The notes beneath the pieces are model-generated. The model was not told where the DNA came from, did no database searches, and worked only from the letters and a program-made list of their open reading frames with translations. A DNA stretch of 60,969 nt from an uncultured Prevotellaceae bacterium (GTDB taxonomy: Bacteria; Bacteroidota; Bacteroidia; Bacteroidales; Bacteroidaceae): NCBI GenBank assembly GCA_902784565.1, contig CACZVE010000034.1, forward strand, positions 1-60,969. The letters run 5' to 3'. Positions 16,563 to 25,288 of this stretch are shown here, piece after piece; position 1 is the first letter of the stretch; every line of letters starts with the position of its first letter. Both the position numbers and the translations under genes were made by a program.

Positions 16563-17186
16563 TTATTGTTGGGTTGTCATGAATGCCATCGCGAGACTTG
16601 CCAAAGTTGACGAAGAACTGTTGATGTAGTTGATGCTCTGATTATTGTCGAGGTAGGCGGCAGCCAACACGATTTGGACTCCCATGGCACCTGTACTGAT
16701 GTCCTTGAAACCGTACGAGTAGTTGTTCCCCCAGAAATAAACCGATAGTGTGTGTCTCTCATCTTTGTAGAGTACGGGGATGTCGATACTCTTGGGACCA
16801 ACGAGGAATTGCACATTAGAGTCGATGGCATAGAAACCTAAGTAGCAACTGAGTTCACTCGTGTACTCCTGTTCCATCAAGGCATTTTTCAGATCGGGGT
16901 TGTTAATCTGTTCTGCAACGATTCTCGAAGGGAAGGGCTTGAGGACAAGCATGGTGTCGGCACCGACGCTCCAACTGACATCGACGGTATCCGTGCCATA
17001 CAGTGCGCTATGTGAGGGATAGACCAATATGCCTGAATACGTTCCACGCATGGCAGCAAAACACTGGCTTATCTGGGTCGGGGTAAGACCCTTGTTGTCA
17101 TTGTCGTCGTCGCTACTGAGACACGACGTGAGGCTCAGGGCTGCCATGCAACCCAGAACCAGGAAAATCAATTTCAAGTTCTTCAT
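16563..17186 (-). CDS. DUF4840-like lipoprotein
   Basis: 207 residues. Lipoprotein signal with lipobox LTSC (Cys about 22) followed by an Asp-rich SSDDDNDN stretch, typical of Bacteroidota surface lipoproteins. The body (ISQCFAAMRGTYSGIL, PSRIVAEQI) fits my memory of the DUF4840 family; no catalytic motif seen. It is 18 nt downstream of GSIII on the same strand and may be read through from it. Function unknown. Confidence 0.65.
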   Translation of the reverse strand: MKNLKLIFLVLGCMAALSLTSCLSSDDDNDNKGLTPTQISQCFAAMRGTYSGILVYPSHSALYGTDTVDVSWSVGADTMLVLKPFPSRIVAEQINNPDLKNALMEQEYTSELSCYLGFYAIDSNVQFLVGPKSIDIPVLYKDERHTLSVYFWGNNYSYGFKDISTGAMGVQIVLAAAYLDNNQSINYINSSSSTLASLAMAFMTTQQ

Positions 17187-17204
17187 ATTCTTATCTTTCT
17201 TACT

Positions 17205-19430
17205 TTATCTTATAAACAATAATTCACGGTATTTGGGCAATGTCCACAGACCGTCCTCGACAATCATCTCCAGACAGTCGCACTCGTGACGGATGGCATC
17301 CATCTTCGGACAGACTGTGTCGTGATAGGCGATGGCGCGCTGGTGGATGTCCGCAATCTGATTGGCAATACGACGGGCCTCTGTCAGTTCTTCGACAAAC
17401 TGTTCGATGCGCTCGGTGCGTTCGGCAATCTCCTCAATGAGTTTCATGTTACGGGCAGAGAGTCGTTCGGCCTGTTCGGCAGGGAAGATGTCCTTCATGC
17501 CCTGTACGTTCTTGATGAGTTGACTCTGGTAGTGGGTCGAGACAGGGATGATATGGTTCATCGACAGGTCGCCCATGGTGCGGGCTTCTATCTGAACGGT
17601 CTTCACGTAGGTCTCCCATTTCACTTCGTTACGTGCCTCCAGTTCCTTGCGGTTCATGACTTTCGTACTCTCGAACATCTGGATACTGGCAGGGTCGAGG
17701 TAGTGCTCAATGATGACGGGACACGACTTCTCGACGTCGAGTCCACGCTGGGCGGCTTCCACCACCCACTCGTCGCTGTAGCCGTTGCCGTCGAAACGGA
17801 TGGGCTTGCAGGTCTTGATATCGTCGCGCAGCACGTCGAGGATGGCATGGAACTTAGCCGTATGACCTGAGCCTTCAGCATATTCTGCCTGCTTGGAATA
17901 CTCAGCGATCCGTCTGTCGACACGCTCCTTGAAGGAGGTGAGGGCTTCGGCCATCGCACTGTTGAGGGCAATCATTGCCGAGGCACAGTTGGCAGTGGAA
18001 CCAGGGGCACGGAACTCGAAGCGGTTGCCGGTGAAGGCAAAGGGTGACGTACGGTTACGATCGGTATTGTCGATGATGAGGTCTGGAATCTGGGGAATGT
18101 CGATTTCCATACCCTGCTTGCCTTTCAACTGGAAGAGTTCGTCCTTTTCACTCTGTTCGATGTGGTCGAGGGCCTCGGTGAGTTGTTTGCCGAGGAACGA
18201 CGAGATGATGGCTGGCGGGGCCTCATTGCCGCCGAGGCGGTGGGCATTGGTGGCACTCATGATGGAGGCCTTCAACAGTCCGTTATGCTTATAGACAGCC
18301 ATCAGCGTCTCGACGATGAAGGTGACGAAACGCAGGTTCTCTTCAGGGGATTTGCCTGGAGCATGGAGCAACGTACCGTTGTCGGCAGTGAGACTCCAGT
18401 TGTTGTGTTTGCCTGAGCCGTTGATGCCGTCGAAGGGCTTCTCATGGAGCAGCACACGGAAACCGTGGTTACGGGCCACGCGCTTCATCAGTGACATCAG
18501 CAACATATTATGGTCGACGGCAAGGTTGCACTCCTCGAAGATCGGGGCGAGTTCGAACTGGTTGGGTGCCACCTCGTTGTGACGTGTCTTACAGGGGATG
18601 GCGAGTTCCAGGGCCTGGATCTCCAGATCCTTCATAAAGGCCTGAACACGGTCGGGGATGGTACCGAAATAGTGGTCGTCCATCTGTTGGTTCTTGGCAC
18701 TCTCGTGGCCCATCAGCGTACGTCCTGTCAGCATCAGGTCTGGACGGGCGGAGTAAAGACCTTCATCGACGAGGAAATACTCCTGTTCCCAACCAAGGTT
18801 CACCTGTACCTTATGCACATCATCGTAGAAATATTGGCAGACATCCGTGGCGGCCTTGTCTACGGCATGGAGGGCGCGTAGCAGGGGAGCCTTATAGTCG
18901 AGCGCCTCGCCAGTATAGGCGATGAAGATGGTGGGGATACAGAGGGTGTCGTCGATGATAAAGACGGGCGATGTGGGGTCCCAGGCGGAATAACCGCGGG
19001 CCTCGAAGGTGTTGCGGATGCCACCATTGGGGAACGACGAGGCATCGGGCTCCTGTTGGACGAGCAGTTTACCGCTGAAGTTCTCTACCATGCCACCCTT
19101 GCCGTCGTGTTCCACGAAGGCATCGTGCTTCTCGGCTGTTCCCTCGGTGAGGGGCTGGAACCAGTGTGTGTAGTGGGTGGCACCCATCTCCAGCGCCCAC
19201 TGTTTCATGCCTTCTGCCACAGCATCGGCAATGCTACGGTCCAGACGGGCCCCATTGTCGATGACATCGATGAGTTTGGCATTGACATCGGCAGGCAGGT
19301 ACTTGTACATCTTCTGACGGTTGAACACATACTTGCCGAAATACTCGGAAGGACGCTCTGTGGGAGCCTTGACCTCTTGGGCCTTTTTCTTGAAGGCCTC
19401 TTCTACAACCTGGAATCTTAGATTACTCAT
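17205..19430 (-). CDS. glnN: Glutamine synthetase type III
   Basis: Makes glutamine from glutamate, ammonia and ATP; a dodecameric cytoplasmic enzyme. 741 residues, the length of the GSIII family. Landmarks: THWFQPLTEGTAEKHDAF near residue 85, QEYFLVDEGLY, PCKTRHNEVAPNQFELAP, LLHEKPFDGINGSGKHNNWS and NRTSPFAFTGNRFEFRAPGS, covering the metal, glutamate and nucleotide sites. It ends a minus-strand run after aguA, aguB and an outer-membrane protein, which suggests capture of ammonia released from agmatine. Confidence 0.96.
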   Translation of the reverse strand: MSNLRFQVVEEAFKKKAQEVKAPTERPSEYFGKYVFNRQKMYKYLPADVNAKLIDVIDNGARLDRSIADAVAEGMKQWALEMGATHYTHWFQPLTEGTAEKHDAFVEHDGKGGMVENFSGKLLVQQEPDASSFPNGGIRNTFEARGYSAWDPTSPVFIIDDTLCIPTIFIAYTGEALDYKAPLLRALHAVDKAATDVCQYFYDDVHKVQVNLGWEQEYFLVDEGLYSARPDLMLTGRTLMGHESAKNQQMDDHYFGTIPDRVQAFMKDLEIQALELAIPCKTRHNEVAPNQFELAPIFEECNLAVDHNMLLMSLMKRVARNHGFRVLLHEKPFDGINGSGKHNNWSLTADNGTLLHAPGKSPEENLRFVTFIVETLMAVYKHNGLLKASIMSATNAHRLGGNEAPPAIISSFLGKQLTEALDHIEQSEKDELFQLKGKQGMEIDIPQIPDLIIDNTDRNRTSPFAFTGNRFEFRAPGSTANCASAMIALNSAMAEALTSFKERVDRRIAEYSKQAEYAEGSGHTAKFHAILDVLRDDIKTCKPIRFDGNGYSDEWVVEAAQRGLDVEKSCPVIIEHYLDPASIQMFESTKVMNRKELEARNEVKWETYVKTVQIEARTMGDLSMNHIIPVSTHYQSQLIKNVQGMKDIFPAEQAERLSARNMKLIEEIAERTERIEQFVEELTEARRIANQIADIHQRAIAYHDTVCPKMDAIRHECDCLEMIVEDGLWTLPKYRELLFIR

Positions 19431-19443
19431 GTGTTCTGGCTGT

Positions 19444-20259
19444 TTAGAATGTGATGACGCTGATACCTACCATGAAATTGGCTTTCTTCAGGTAGGGATT
19501 GGTGTGAATCTCGGCGAAGACGGGCAGACGCAGGTTCTTGTACTGCAGATTCTTCGTGGCACGGATAGAGGCCACGTTACAGGTGAAACCCTCGCCGTAG
19601 AAATAGTGTCTGTCCTCAATCTCGATATCACCCTGAAGACCCTGTTCGGTGTGGTAGGTGACGTAGCCTGCACTCTCCATCGGTGTGACACCGATACGGG
19701 CATCCCAGTCGAGACCGCCGGCACGGAAGGGTACGGAGAGTTCCAGATAGGTGGAGTAGGCACGGTCACCGTTGATCTTGAAGTCGTTGCCCCAGAACAT
19801 GGTGTAGGCCTGCAGCGAGAAATACTGGCAGGTGAAGCCGAGGTTGGCCTCCAACTGGTGGGGCGTCTCTTTCTCATTATAGTAAAAATAACGGTTCTCG
19901 GGGTCTGTGCCTGTGGCCCAGTAGTCGGTGATGCCGACGTTGAGGTCCCATTTGCCGAAACTCTTCGCGTAGCCGAGGGTGAGGTCGAACTCCTGTGGGT
20001 CGTCCTTGTCGAAGCCGGCATTACCGAAGGCGGTGAGGGAGAGCCCTTTCCACGAGATGCCTGCCTGAGGCTGGATGCTGATACCACCCATGTCGATACC
20101 ACGCCACATATAATGACTGATAAGGTCGGCCTGGACGTAGGCCTTGAAGTCACTCTCTTTTACCAGTTCTATCTCAGGTGTTTCTTGTTCTTCCTGTGCC
20201 AGAGTCGCTGTCGGCAGCAGGGTGATGGCCATCAGGGCCAGTGAAATCATCTTTTTCAT
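19444..20259 (-). CDS. Outer-membrane beta-barrel protein of the agmatine cluster
   Basis: 271 residues with a signal peptide (MKKMISLALMAITLLPTATL, cleavage near AQE). The body alternates hydrophobic and polar residues with aromatic belts (SHYMWRGIDMGG, FDLTLGYAKSFGKWDLNVGI) and ends in hydrophobic ...VGISVITF, as expected of an outer-membrane barrel. Start 20259 is chosen because the signal peptide begins there. Gaps to aguB and GSIII are about 16 and 13 nt, so it lies inside the operon; a porin role for agmatine or a related amine is only inferred from that. Confidence 0.7.
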   Translation of the reverse strand: MKKMISLALMAITLLPTATLAQEEQETPEIELVKESDFKAYVQADLISHYMWRGIDMGGISIQPQAGISWKGLSLTAFGNAGFDKDDPQEFDLTLGYAKSFGKWDLNVGITDYWATGTDPENRYFYYNEKETPHQLEANLGFTCQYFSLQAYTMFWGNDFKINGDRAYSTYLELSVPFRAGGLDWDARIGVTPMESAGYVTYHTEQGLQGDIEIEDRHYFYGEGFTCNVASIRATKNLQYKNLRLPVFAEIHTNPYLKKANFMVGISVITF

Positions 20260-20275
20260 ATATAATAGTATTTGT

Positions 20276-21160
20276 TTAATCAATAAATCTGCGTGTCAGG
20301 TCGGTGTAGTCGTCGATGCGACGATCACGGAGGAAGGGCCACCAGCGGCGAACCTGTTCGGAGTGGTCGAGGTCGATCTCCACGATGATGCTCTCCTCGT
20401 CGTCAGTAGAGGCCTCGTAGATGAGTTCCCCCTGAGGGCCTGCCACGAAGGAGGTACCCCAGAACTGGATGCCATTGGTCTGACCAGAGGGGTCTGGCTC
20501 ATAGCCGACACGATTGACGGTGACAACAGGCAGGCCATTGGCAACGGCATGACCACGCTGAACGGTCTGCCAGGCGATGCGTTGGCGCTGTTGTTCCTCT
20601 GGGGTGTCGCTCGACTCATAACCGATAGCAGTGGGGTAGATAAGCAAGTCGGCACCTTGTAAGGCCATCAGACGGGCTGCCTCTGGATACCACTGGTCCC
20701 AACATACCATCACACCGAGCCGACCTACCGAGGTCTCGATGGGGTGGAAACCCAGGTCGCCTGGAGTGAAGTAAAACTTCTCGTAGTAGGCGGGGTCATC
20801 GGGGATGTGCATCTTACGATAGGTGCCGGCGATGGTGCCGTCCTTCTCCAAGACGACTGCCGTATTGTGATACAGCCCTGGGGCGCGTTTCTCGAAGAGC
20901 GAGGTGACGATGACCACCCCAAACTGCTTGGCGAGTTCGCCGAAGAGTTTGGTGGAAGGACCAGGTATCGGCTCCGCGAGGTTGAAGTTGTCGACACTCT
21001 CCACCTGACAGAAGTAGAGCGAGTTGTGCAGTTCTTGGAGCACGATGAGTTGTGCACCCCGTTTGGCGAGGTCACTGATCCCCTCCGCCAGACGGAGGAT
21101 GTTGTCTTTGGTGTCAGCAGTGTTGTGCTGCTGTAGGAATCCTATCTTCAGTTCTTTCAT
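20276..21160 (-). CDS. aguB: N-carbamoylputrescine amidase
   Basis: Converts N-carbamoylputrescine to putrescine, CO2 and ammonia. 294 residues of the carbon-nitrogen hydrolase (nitrilase) superfamily: catalytic Glu in LQELHNSLYF, Lys in YRKMHIPDD, Cys in VMVCWDQWYPEAAR. The start at 21160 overlaps the aguA stop as ATGA, so the two are translationally coupled and catalyse consecutive steps. Confidence 0.94.
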   Translation of the reverse strand: MKELKIGFLQQHNTADTKDNILRLAEGISDLAKRGAQLIVLQELHNSLYFCQVESVDNFNLAEPIPGPSTKLFGELAKQFGVVIVTSLFEKRAPGLYHNTAVVLEKDGTIAGTYRKMHIPDDPAYYEKFYFTPGDLGFHPIETSVGRLGVMVCWDQWYPEAARLMALQGADLLIYPTAIGYESSDTPEEQQRQRIAWQTVQRGHAVANGLPVVTVNRVGYEPDPSGQTNGIQFWGTSFVAGPQGELIYEASTDDEESIIVEIDLDHSEQVRRWWPFLRDRRIDDYTDLTRRFID

Positions 21161-22167
21161 ACGCTGGGATATTGCATGGTACAACAATGGAGCGAGCCGT
21201 GCTGCCAGATGACAGGGCGGCAGTCGATACCGATCATCTCCCTGTCAGGGAAGGCCTCGCCAATGACGCGCAGGGCTTCGCTGTCGAGATCAGGTTGTCC
21301 GTAGGTAGGACAGAGCACGGCACCATTAATAATTAGGAAGTTGGCATAGGTGGCAGGCAGACGGTCTTCACCGTCGAAGATAGCGTGAGGCATCGGCAGT
21401 TTCCTTAGCCGATAGGGCTTGCCATCGAGGGTATGGAAGGTCTGCAGTTGTGCCTCCATCCGTTTGAGGTCTTCGTATTGCTCATCCTCAGGGTCGTCAC
21501 AGCCTACATATAAAATGGTATCATCAGGACAGATGCGCACCAGGGTGTCGATATGTCCGTCGGTGTCATCGCCCGTCAGATGGCCGTAGTCTATCCAGAG
21601 GATACGTTTGGCACAGAGATCGCGCTTCAGTCGTTCCTCAATCTGTTCCTTTGTCATGGGCTGATTACGGTGGGGCGCCAACAGACACTGGCTTGTGGTA
21701 AAGATGGTGCCTTTGCCGTCGCTCTCGATAGAGCCGCCTTCCAGCACGAAGTCGAGACAGTCGACGTATTCGCCTGCAATCTCGCCCAGGTCGTAAAGCC
21801 GACGGTTGATGGTGTTGTCGAGTGCAGCAGGGAACTTCTCGCCCCAGCCGTTGAAACAATAGTCCAACAGTCGACGATGACCTTTATCATCCACTAAGGA
21901 GATAAAACCGTGGTCACGGGCCCAGGTGTCGTTGGTGTTGCAGACGATGCGCAGCATATCGTAAGCAGCATCCTCTGGAGCCACCACCATCAGACGTTCG
22001 CGCTCGGCTATCTCACGGGCCATCTGATGATAGACTGCCGTGATCTCGTCGAGCATCGGAGCCCAGTCAGTCTGGGCATGCGGCCACGTTAACTGCACAC
22101 CTTCCTGTGGCTCCCATTCAGCAGGGAGTCGCCAGTGATTATGACTCGTTTTCTTGTCTATCATCAT
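21157..22167 (-). CDS. aguA: Agmatine deiminase
   Basis: Hydrolyses agmatine to N-carbamoylputrescine and ammonia. About 336 residues of the guanidino-group modifying pentein fold: AEWEPQEGVQLTWPH at the start, NDTWARDHGFI, FVLEGGSIESDGKGT, GHLTGDDTDGHIDT and the catalytic Cys in HGSLHCCTMQYP. ATG at 22167 or 22164 is chosen because the -7 box TACCTTTG (22178-22185) is only about 11 nt upstream, giving a very short leader. First gene of the aguA-aguB-OMP-GSIII run. Confidence 0.94.
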   Translation of the reverse strand: MMIDKKTSHNHWRLPAEWEPQEGVQLTWPHAQTDWAPMLDEITAVYHQMAREIAERERLMVVAPEDAAYDMLRIVCNTNDTWARDHGFISLVDDKGHRRLLDYCFNGWGEKFPAALDNTINRRLYDLGEIAGEYVDCLDFVLEGGSIESDGKGTIFTTSQCLLAPHRNQPMTKEQIEERLKRDLCAKRILWIDYGHLTGDDTDGHIDTLVRICPDDTILYVGCDDPEDEQYEDLKRMEAQLQTFHTLDGKPYRLRKLPMPHAIFDGEDRLPATYANFLIINGAVLCPTYGQPDLDSEALRVIGEAFPDREMIGIDCRPVIWQHGSLHCCTMQYPSV

Positions 22168-22177
22168 AATTTTGGCG

Positions 22178-22236
22178 CAAAGGTACAAAATAATTGAGAA
22201 TTAAGAATTAAGAATTAAGAGATTTTTATAACTTTG
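22178..22236. promoter_or_regulatory. Divergent promoters aguA / ABC gene
   Basis: Minus-strand TACCTTTG at 22178-22185 serves aguA. Plus-strand TAACTTTG at 22229-22236 serves the ABC gene. Between them lies a heptamer run (units near aagaatt, 22196-22223). Confidence 0.7.
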
Positions 22237-22259
22237 CAGCAGATTTTGATATTTTGGCA

Positions 22260-22859
22260 ATGTTAGAGGTTAAGGATGCAACGATCATCATTGGGGAAAA
22301 GACACTGGCACAGGGACTTTCCTTCACGGCCAGGGACGGCCAATTGACCTGTATCACAGGGTCGGAAGGCGCTGGCAAGACCACCCTGATCCGTACGCTG
22401 ATGGGTTTCCTGCCCGTCAAGGAGGGATTCGTGAGTGTCGATGGTGAACTGCTGACGGTGCGTTCTGCCCCTGCCTTCCGTACGATGATGACTTATCTGC
22501 CCCAACAGATGCAGATGCTCAGGCACCAGTTGATGCCCCCAGAGGCACCTGCGTGCGAGCCGGATGAACAGACGGTCTGGAGTCCTTTGCTTCCTTCAGT
22601 AGAGAATGGGATAGGGGAGGTCACCCCTCTTTCCCCAGACGAAATTTTTTCTCTGGCCTCGGAAACGCTGCAACAGGCAAAGGACAAAACCATCGTCATT
22701 GCCGACGAGCCGGCAGCCCATCTGACATTCGAACTGACCCAGCGCATGCTCGAACTGCTACGTGAGCAGGCTGCGGCAGGCAAGACGGTGCTGATTGCCA
22801 GTCGGAAGGCGGAGATCATCGCCAATGCAGACCAGATCATTGACTTAGACAGACTTTAA
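22260..22859 (+). CDS. Divergent ABC transporter ATPase lacking a signature motif
   Basis: About 199 residues. Walker A GSEGAGKTTL (about 34-43), Q-loop LPQQ, and Walker B TIVIADEPA are present. No LSGGQ-like signature can be found; the region between Q-loop and Walker B is Pro/Glu-rich and short. It sits 3 nt before an FetB-like permease, so I read it as a FetA-like subunit of an FetAB-type exporter, possibly with impaired ATP hydrolysis. ATG at 22260 is preferred to the TTG two codons earlier. Confidence 0.65.
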   Translation: MLEVKDATIIIGEKTLAQGLSFTARDGQLTCITGSEGAGKTTLIRTLMGFLPVKEGFVSVDGELLTVRSAPAFRTMMTYLPQQMQMLRHQLMPPEAPACEPDEQTVWSPLLPSVENGIGEVTPLSPDEIFSLASETLQQAKDKTIVIADEPAAHLTFELTQRMLELLREQAAAGKTVLIASRKAEIIANADQIIDLDRL

Positions 22860-22862
22860 GAT

Positions 22863-24461
22863 ATGGATAAAGGATTGATTTTACATACGATTCTCGGACT
22901 ACTCCTGCTGTTGATTCCAGCAGGGGCACTGTATATGTTGGAACGGCAGATGTTGCCGAAGTTTGTACTGGCTGTGGGCCGTATGGTGGCGCAGTTGTTG
23001 GTGCTTTGTCTGGTGGTGTGGGTACTGTTGCGTGTAAACAGTCCCTGGCTGCTCATCGTGTGGTTAGTGGCGATGGCTGTCTATGCAGGTTGGATCGTCC
23101 TGAAACGGTGTAAACTGAACATCGGCAAACTCTTGCCTGCTGTCTGTATTGGATTATTCGTCAGCACCGCCTTTACAGGTCTGTGGATTCTGGCTCTGGC
23201 GTTGCCTGTGCGAATTTTTGAGGCCCATTGGTTTGTGCCAGTGATGGCACTGCTGATGGGACATGCACTGGCGATGACCATCCGAGGACTGAACACATAC
23301 GTCACTGCCCTCAAGACCGACGAACAACAGTACGAGTTCCTGCGAGGCAATGGCCAGTCGCATTTCAAGGCCTTACAGCCTTTCCTGCGCCGTAGTCTGT
23401 TGGCTGTTCTCTCACCTACCATCGCCAACCTCTCCGTGCTCTGTCTGACCTCTATGCCGCTGTTGTTGGGTGGTATCCTTCTTGGCGGTCAGAGTCCTCT
23501 CAACGCCTTCGTCCTGATGCTCCTTATGACCGTTGGCTGCATCGCTGCCTCCGTCCTTTCCCTCGCCATCACCCTCTTCCTCGCCGATCGTTCCTTCTTC
23601 GACAAGTTTGGTAAGATGATGACGGTCCTGGCGCTGATGGCACTGGTGATGGCTTGTAAGGGAAATAAGGTTGGTGAGGGTGCTGAGGCTGTCAGTGCCT
23701 CCCAGGAAACGAATGGTTTCTATCAGCCAAAGGCTGAGACACCAAAGGCAGAGTTGCAGGCGGCAGGGAAGAAGATTGTGATGTACGAGATGCCTGCGGC
23801 ACTAAAGGATAGGCCAGAACAGATCTTAAAGCGACAGGGTTATACGACCTCGTATAATGAGCAGACGAGAAACCCAAATTGGGTGGCGTGGCATCTGACG
23901 AAATCGCATACCTACGGCTCGTTCCAGCGCAAGAACGAGGTGTTTACGGAGGATGAAAGTGTGAAGGCACCCCGTGCGACGGACAAGGACTACTACAACT
24001 CGCGCTACGACAGAGGACACATGTGTCCGGCAGGCGACAACAAATGGGATAAAAAGGCAATGGAACAGTCATTTCTGTTCACGAATATCTGTCCGCAGAA
24101 CCACGGACTGAACAAATACGAATGGAACGATCTGGAAATCCTCTGTCGTGACTGGGCCCGTGAATATGGGGCTATCGACATCGTATGCGGGCCGATTTAT
24201 TACCAGAAAAGCGAGCAGAAAACCATCGGCAGAAATAAGGTCTGGGTGCCGGATGCTTTCTTCAAGGTGGTGCTCTGCAGACAGGGTAGTCCGAAGGCCA
24301 TTGGCTTTATCTATCGCAATGAGGGCGTGAAGCAGAAGATGGAGGAGGCTGTCTATACCGTCGATGAGATAGAGCAGTTGACGGGGATGGATTTCTTCCC
24401 AGCGCTCGACGATAAGACGGAGGACAGAATCGAGGCAAAGGCCAGTCTGTCAGAGTGGTGA
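22863..24461 (+). CDS. FetB-like permease fused to a DNA/RNA non-specific endonuclease
   Basis: 532 residues. Residues 1-250 carry about seven membrane helices and match the UPF0014/FetB metal-export permease family (FLRRSLLAVLSPTIANLSV, MPLLLGGILLGGQSPLNAF). At residue 252 a second signal begins, MMTVLALMALVMAC, with a lipobox Cys. Residues about 270-520 form a NUC1/NucA-type nuclease: YDRGHMCPAGDNKW with catalytic His, FTNICPQNHGLNKYEWNDLE. The two halves are in one frame with no stop. Either a true fusion, or the nuclease is also made from ATG at 23616/23619 as a lipoprotein. Confidence 0.8.
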   Translation: MDKGLILHTILGLLLLLIPAGALYMLERQMLPKFVLAVGRMVAQLLVLCLVVWVLLRVNSPWLLIVWLVAMAVYAGWIVLKRCKLNIGKLLPAVCIGLFVSTAFTGLWILALALPVRIFEAHWFVPVMALLMGHALAMTIRGLNTYVTALKTDEQQYEFLRGNGQSHFKALQPFLRRSLLAVLSPTIANLSVLCLTSMPLLLGGILLGGQSPLNAFVLMLLMTVGCIAASVLSLAITLFLADRSFFDKFGKMMTVLALMALVMACKGNKVGEGAEAVSASQETNGFYQPKAETPKAELQAAGKKIVMYEMPAALKDRPEQILKRQGYTTSYNEQTRNPNWVAWHLTKSHTYGSFQRKNEVFTEDESVKAPRATDKDYYNSRYDRGHMCPAGDNKWDKKAMEQSFLFTNICPQNHGLNKYEWNDLEILCRDWAREYGAIDIVCGPIYYQKSEQKTIGRNKVWVPDAFFKVVLCRQGSPKAIGFIYRNEGVKQKMEEAVYTVDEIEQLTGMDFFPALDDKTEDRIEAKASLSEW

Positions 24462-24532
24462 GAATCGTTAAAAACGCTTAATAAATCGCGGAGCCGGGGC
24501 GTTGTCTCGGCTTTTCTTTGTAATTTTGCAGC

Positions 24533-25252
24533 GTGAAAATAAAAGAAGTGCTGAGCGCCCTTGAACGTTTCGCGCCTCTGCCCTTGCAGGAAAGTTGGGA
24601 TAACGAAAAGATCGTCGACGAGGCCATTCAGAAGGGCTGCAACCTGATTGTCAGCCATCACCCGCTGTTGTTCCGTGGCCTGAAAACCATCAGCGACCTG
24701 ACGGATGTGCAGCGTACGGTGATGAAGGCCATCGTGCATGGTATCTGCGTCATCTCGATGCACACCAATATAGACAATGCGAAGGGTGGCGTGAACTTCA
24801 AGATTGCCGAGAAATTAGGCTTGCACGATGTGCAGTTCTTTGCGCCTAAGAGCGTGGATGGCATCGAGGCGGGGAGTGGTGTCATTGGAGAACTCCCAGA
24901 AGCGTTGGCTGCCGATGATTTCGTGCAGGCTGTGAAGAAAGCCTTCGATGTGGAGTGCGCGATGTGCAATGAACTGCTGCGCCGCAAGATACAGAAGGTG
25001 GCCATCTGTGGTGGGGCAGGGGACTTCCTGCTCGACGAGGCCCTGAAAGCTGGAGCCGATGCGTTTATCACGGGTGAGATGCACTATCACCAGTATTTCG
25101 GCTACGAGCAGCGCATCCAGATCTGCGTCATCGGCCACTACCAGAGTGAGCAGTTCACCAGCGAGATCTTCCGTGACATCATCGCGAAGGAATGTCCTGT
25201 TGTCAGAACGGAAATCGCCGAAACTAGCACCAACCCCATCCTGTATTTGTAG
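24533..25252 (+). CDS. Nif3-like dinuclear metal protein, internally shortened
   Basis: 239 residues of the Nif3/YbgI (DUF34) family. Metal-site landmarks: SHHPLLFRGLK, MHTNIDNAKGGVN, ITGEMHYHQ and GHYQSE. The family normally has, after (S)WDN, a segment like AGLQVG...LLCLDVT before EKIVDEAI; here WDN is joined directly to EKIVDEAIQKG, so about 22 residues appear deleted in frame. The cellular role of Nif3 proteins is not settled. It precedes the zinc-ribbon gene by 36 nt, a pairing seen elsewhere in bacteria. Confidence 0.85.
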   Translation: MKIKEVLSALERFAPLPLQESWDNEKIVDEAIQKGCNLIVSHHPLLFRGLKTISDLTDVQRTVMKAIVHGICVISMHTNIDNAKGGVNFKIAEKLGLHDVQFFAPKSVDGIEAGSGVIGELPEALAADDFVQAVKKAFDVECAMCNELLRRKIQKVAICGGAGDFLLDEALKAGADAFITGEMHYHQYFGYEQRIQICVIGHYQSEQFTSEIFRDIIAKECPVVRTEIAETSTNPILYL

Positions 25253-25288
25253 AATATCAATATTGTAAAATAAATTATATTTGAAATT

